Below, one piece after another: positions 5,863 through 7,796 of a DNA stretch of 7,796 bases. Source of the DNA: UBA7672 sp964529555 (lineage in GTDB: Bacteria; Pseudomonadota; Alphaproteobacteria; Caulobacterales; Hyphomonadaceae). Numbering within the stretch: the first letter of the stretch is position 1; every line of letters begins with the position of its first letter. The DNA lies in the NCBI GenBank assembly GCA_964529555.1, contig CAZGWV010000135.1, positions 1 through 7,796 on the forward strand, read 5' to 3'. Position numbers and translations under genes: made by a program. The notes under the pieces are model-generated. The model was not told where the DNA came from. It worked only from the letters and a program-made list of their open reading frames with translations, and did not search any database.

Positions 5863-6710
5863 GCTGTTTCGATCCTTCCCGTCATGGCCACATAGCCATC
5901 GGCGTCTGCGGCCCAGACATCTGCGCCGTCATCCGTATCGACCAGATTCACGCTGAAGGGCGCAAGATCAAATACAGGTCGTTGCGCACGGAATACGAAC
6001 GACGCAATTCCGTCATGCGGCCTGTGGCGGCGGAAATGATCGACCAGAAGCGTGGCGAGCAGCGGCCCGTGGACGACCAGCCCAGGATAACCCTCCTCGC
6101 GCATGGCGTAGTCGCGGTCGTAATGAATGCGGTGGGCGTTGTAGGTCAGAGCCGAAAAGCGGAACAGAAGCGCAGCCGTGGGATCGATGGCGCGCGAGAC
6201 CTGCGCTGCACGTCGCTCGCCCGGAGGGAGGGGCTGGGCGTTGCCGCTCTTCTCGCGGAAGACGATGTCGGCCTCGTCAGTGACGCACGATGTTTCGGCA
6301 GCGTGGGTTTCGCCAGCATCAGTTTCGCCGGCGAAAATGTCGTGGCGCAGCGTGAGGAAGACGAGGCGGCCGGTGCGGCCGGTCTTTTCCGAAACGTTCG
6401 CGATGGTCGAGACGCGGCGGATCGGGGCGCCGAAGGGGATGGGTGCGTGGAAGGTGACGCGGCTGCCCGCCGCCATGCGCATCGGAAGGTCGATGGGCGG
6501 AACAATGCCGCCGCGCAGGGGATGACCATCCGGGCCGATCCCGGATTGCGGGGCGGAGGGCAGGAAGCAGAGCAGATGCCCCATCGGCGGGATGGCGTCG
6601 CTTTCGGGCGCGCGGTCCAGCAGGGCGGCGAGACGCTGGAACGGTTCGCGCGCGACATGGTCGTGCGTGATGTCGTTGCGGCCGATCCAGCTGGTGGGAT
6701 TGAAGGTCAT
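5859..6710 (-). CDS. FAS1/HTD2-like double-hotdog hydratase (itaconyl-/mesaconyl-CoA hydratase type)
   Basis: The protein resembles the group of mesaconyl-C4-CoA hydratase, itaconyl-CoA hydratase and eukaryotic HTD2, which add water to enoyl-CoA esters in the cytoplasm. It has 283 residues, the usual length for a tandem hotdog fold. The N-terminal hotdog includes RMAAGSRVTFHAPI (78-91). The C-terminal hotdog holds the active-site signature LFRFSALTYNAHRIHYD (182-198), with Asn191, His193 and His196, followed by GYPGLVVHGPL (207-217). The frame is open far upstream (to 7118), but that part only shadows the dehydrogenase gene. The ATG at 6710 fits the family start and overlaps the dehydrogenase stop in TGATG. 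A pentapeptide repeat (residues 127-141) lengthens the linker between the two hotdogs. Hydration of a C5 unsaturated acyl-CoA is inferred from the neighbours and not from a residue unique to that substrate. Confidence 0.88.
   Translation of the reverse strand: MTFNPTSWIGRNDITHDHVAREPFQRLAALLDRAPESDAIPPMGHLLCFLPSAPQSGIGPDGHPLRGGIVPPIDLPMRMAAGSRVTFHAPIPFGAPIRRVSTIANVSEKTGRTGRLVFLTLRHDIFAGETDAGETHAAETSCVTDEADIVFREKSGNAQPLPPGERRAAQVSRAIDPTAALLFRFSALTYNAHRIHYDRDYAMREEGYPGLVVHGPLLATLLVDHFRRHRPHDGIASFVFRAQRPVFDLAPFSVNLVDTDDGADVWAADADGYVAMTGRIETA
5873..5877 (-). promoter_or_regulatory. Ribosome binding site of the CitE-like gene
   Basis: Read on the minus strand, AAGGA lies 10 bases before the GTG at 5862, inside the end of the hydratase gene. 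It supports the GTG start and translational coupling at the GTGA overlap. Confidence 0.5.
6288..6332 (-). repeat. 15-base tandem repeat, three units, in the hydratase gene
   Basis: On the plus strand GTTTCG recurs at 6292, 6307 and 6322, exactly 15 bases apart, and adjacent units agree at 11 of 15 positions. In the protein this gives A-G-E-T-D, A-G-E-T-H, A-A-E-T-S at residues 127-141. It lies in the acidic linker before DEADIVFRE. The reading frame is kept, so it looks like in-frame slippage or duplication followed by divergence. Confidence 0.75.
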
Positions 6711-7796
6711 CAGAACGACTTCGGCAGCCCCAGCACATGCGTGGCCACATGGCTGAGGATGAGGTTGGTGGAGATGGGGGCGACCTGGTAGAGCCGCGTC
6801 TCGCGGAATTTGCGTTCGATGTCGTACTCTTCGGCGAAGCCGAATCCGCCGTGTGTCTGGACGCACATATCGGCGGCGTACCAGCTTGCCTCCGACGCGG
6901 TCATCTTCGCCATGTTGGCTTCCGAGCCGCAGGGCTGGCCAGCCTCGAACAGCCGCGCTGCGTGATCGACCATCAGGGACGCGGCGGTGACTTGTACGTG
7001 CGCGCGGGCGATGGGGAATTGCACGCCCTGGTTCTCGCCGATGGCGCGGCCGAACACGGAGCGGTCCTTCGCATAGGCCGCCGCGCGATCGATGAAGAAG
7101 CGGCCATCGCCGATGCATTCGGAGGCGATGAGGATGCGCTCCGCATTCATGCCGTCGAGGATGTATTTGAAGCCTGTTCCTTCCTTGCCGATCAGGTTCT
7201 CGGCGGGGACTTCGAGATTATCGAAGAAGAGTTCGGTAGTGGCGTGATTGAGCATGGTGCGCACGGGTTTGATGGTGAGGCCGCGCCTCTTCGCCTCGCG
7301 CATATCGACGAGCAGCACGCTCATGCCGTCCGACGTCTTGCCGGCGTCGTCGCGTGGGCTGGTGCGGCAGAGCAGGACCATGAGGTCCGAATGTTCGGCG
7401 CGGCTGATCCAGATCTTGGAGCCGTTGACGATGTAGCTGTCGCCCTGGCGTTTCGCGAAGGTCTGGATGCGCGTGGTGTCCGTGCCGCTGGTGGGTTCGG
7501 TGACGCCGAACGCCTGAAGCCGGATTTCGCCGCTCGCGATCTTCGGCAGCCATTTATCCTTCTGCGCGTCCGAGCCGTGACGCAGCAGCGTGCCCATCGT
7601 GTACATCTGCGCGTGGCACGCGGCGCCGTTCGCCCCCGAGCGGTGGATTTCCTCCAGCACGGCGCAGGCGGCGGAGAGGCCAAGGCCGGAGCCGCCATAA
7701 GCTTCGGGGATCAGCACGGAGAGCCAGCCGGCTTCGGTGAGCGCCTTCACGAATTCGGTGGGGTAGGCGCGGTCGCGATCCAGCGCGCGCCAGTAC
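6710..7796 (-). CDS. Acyl-CoA dehydrogenase family protein (5' end outside the window)
   Basis: This FAD-dependent enzyme would oxidise an acyl-CoA to the 2-enoyl-CoA. The coding frame runs off the right edge: 15 codons (YWRALDRDRAYPTEF) precede the GTG at 7750, so that GTG is an internal valine. The visible 361 residues comprise most of the N-terminal domain, the middle FAD domain with FGVTEPTSGTDT (about 96-107) and NGSKIWIS, and the C-terminal four-helix domain with DRSVFGRAIGENQGVQFPIA and QTHGGFGFAEEYDIER. The medium-chain type catalytic Glu near the C-terminus (Y-E-G-T) is absent, and the sequence reads LYQVAPIST. A Glu is present at fragment residue 219 (AERILIA, codon 7139-7141), where isovaleryl-CoA and long-chain dehydrogenases have their catalytic base. 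The stop overlaps the hydratase ATG by one base (TGATG). It is the first visible gene of the operon, whose promoter lies beyond the window. Confidence 0.92.
   Translation of the reverse strand, partial: YWRALDRDRAYPTEFVKALTEAGWLSVLIPEAYGGSGLGLSAACAVLEEIHRSGANGAACHAQMYTMGTLLRHGSDAQKDKWLPKIASGEIRLQAFGVTEPTSGTDTTRIQTFAKRQGDSYIVNGSKIWISRAEHSDLMVLLCRTSPRDDAGKTSDGMSVLLVDMREAKRRGLTIKPVRTMLNHATTELFFDNLEVPAENLIGKEGTGFKYILDGMNAERILIASECIGDGRFFIDRAAAYAKDRSVFGRAIGENQGVQFPIARAHVQVTAASLMVDHAARLFEAGQPCGSEANMAKMTASEASWYAADMCVQTHGGFGFAEEYDIERKFRETRLYQVAPISTNLILSHVATHVLGLPKSF

Noticed and set aside
3776..6710. Direct naming of the genes as ict, ccl and ich of itaconate degradation
   Set aside because: The transferase lacks its catalytic Glu and the lyase its A-I-D Asp, so transferring these names would overstate the evidence.
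6711..7118. N-terminal extension of the hydratase frame by 136 codons
   Set aside because: It overlaps the acyl-CoA dehydrogenase in another frame and is Arg-rich. Family homology begins at the ATG at 6710.

Overview
The window looks like chromosomal DNA of a high-GC alphaproteobacterium. Codon third positions are almost all G or C, genes are tightly packed with 4-base overlaps, and GTG starts are used. The gene set (TIGR02999-type sigma factor, exported penicillin-acylase family enzyme, CoA-ester catabolic operon) fits the Sphingomonadales best, but this is an inference from style and not proven. No phage genes, transposases, CRISPR arrays or rRNA are seen.

Left part (1-1331). A complete tRNA-Ser(GCT) with encoded CCA lies at 60-149. 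It is followed by about 370 bases without a convincing gene but with several inverted repeats. Next comes a plus-strand ECF sigma factor of the PF07638/TIGR02999 type (about 523-1065), with no anti-sigma factor or protein kinase beside it. The 266-base gap after it holds a perfect 14-base palindrome, two related short repeats, one of which forms a hairpin, and a possible promoter for the next gene.

Middle (1332-3767). One large plus-strand gene encodes an exported Ntn-hydrolase of the penicillin/cephalosporin/acyl-homoserine-lactone acylase family. It has a signal peptide, the Gly-Ser autoprocessing site, beta-His23 and beta-Asn241. Its stop codon lies 8 bases from the stop of the convergent operon, and a small inverted repeat spans both stops.

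Right part (3776-7796). Four minus-strand genes overlap end to end (TGATG, GTGA and GTGA junctions). In transcription order they are an acyl-CoA dehydrogenase (5' end outside the window), a FAS1/HTD2-like double-hotdog hydratase, a CitE-like CoA-ester lyase, and an acetyl-CoA hydrolase/CoA-transferase family protein. The order suggests a route in which an acid is activated by CoA transfer, dehydrogenated, hydrated and split by retro-Claisen cleavage. This resembles itaconate/mesaconate/citramalate degradation (Ict-Ich-Ccl). However, the transferase has Gly where the family's catalytic Glu sits, and the lyase lacks a usual active-site Asp, so the true substrate and chemistry are open. These two deviations, a pentapeptide-coding tandem repeat in the hydratase, and the orphan sigma factor are the points most worth following up.
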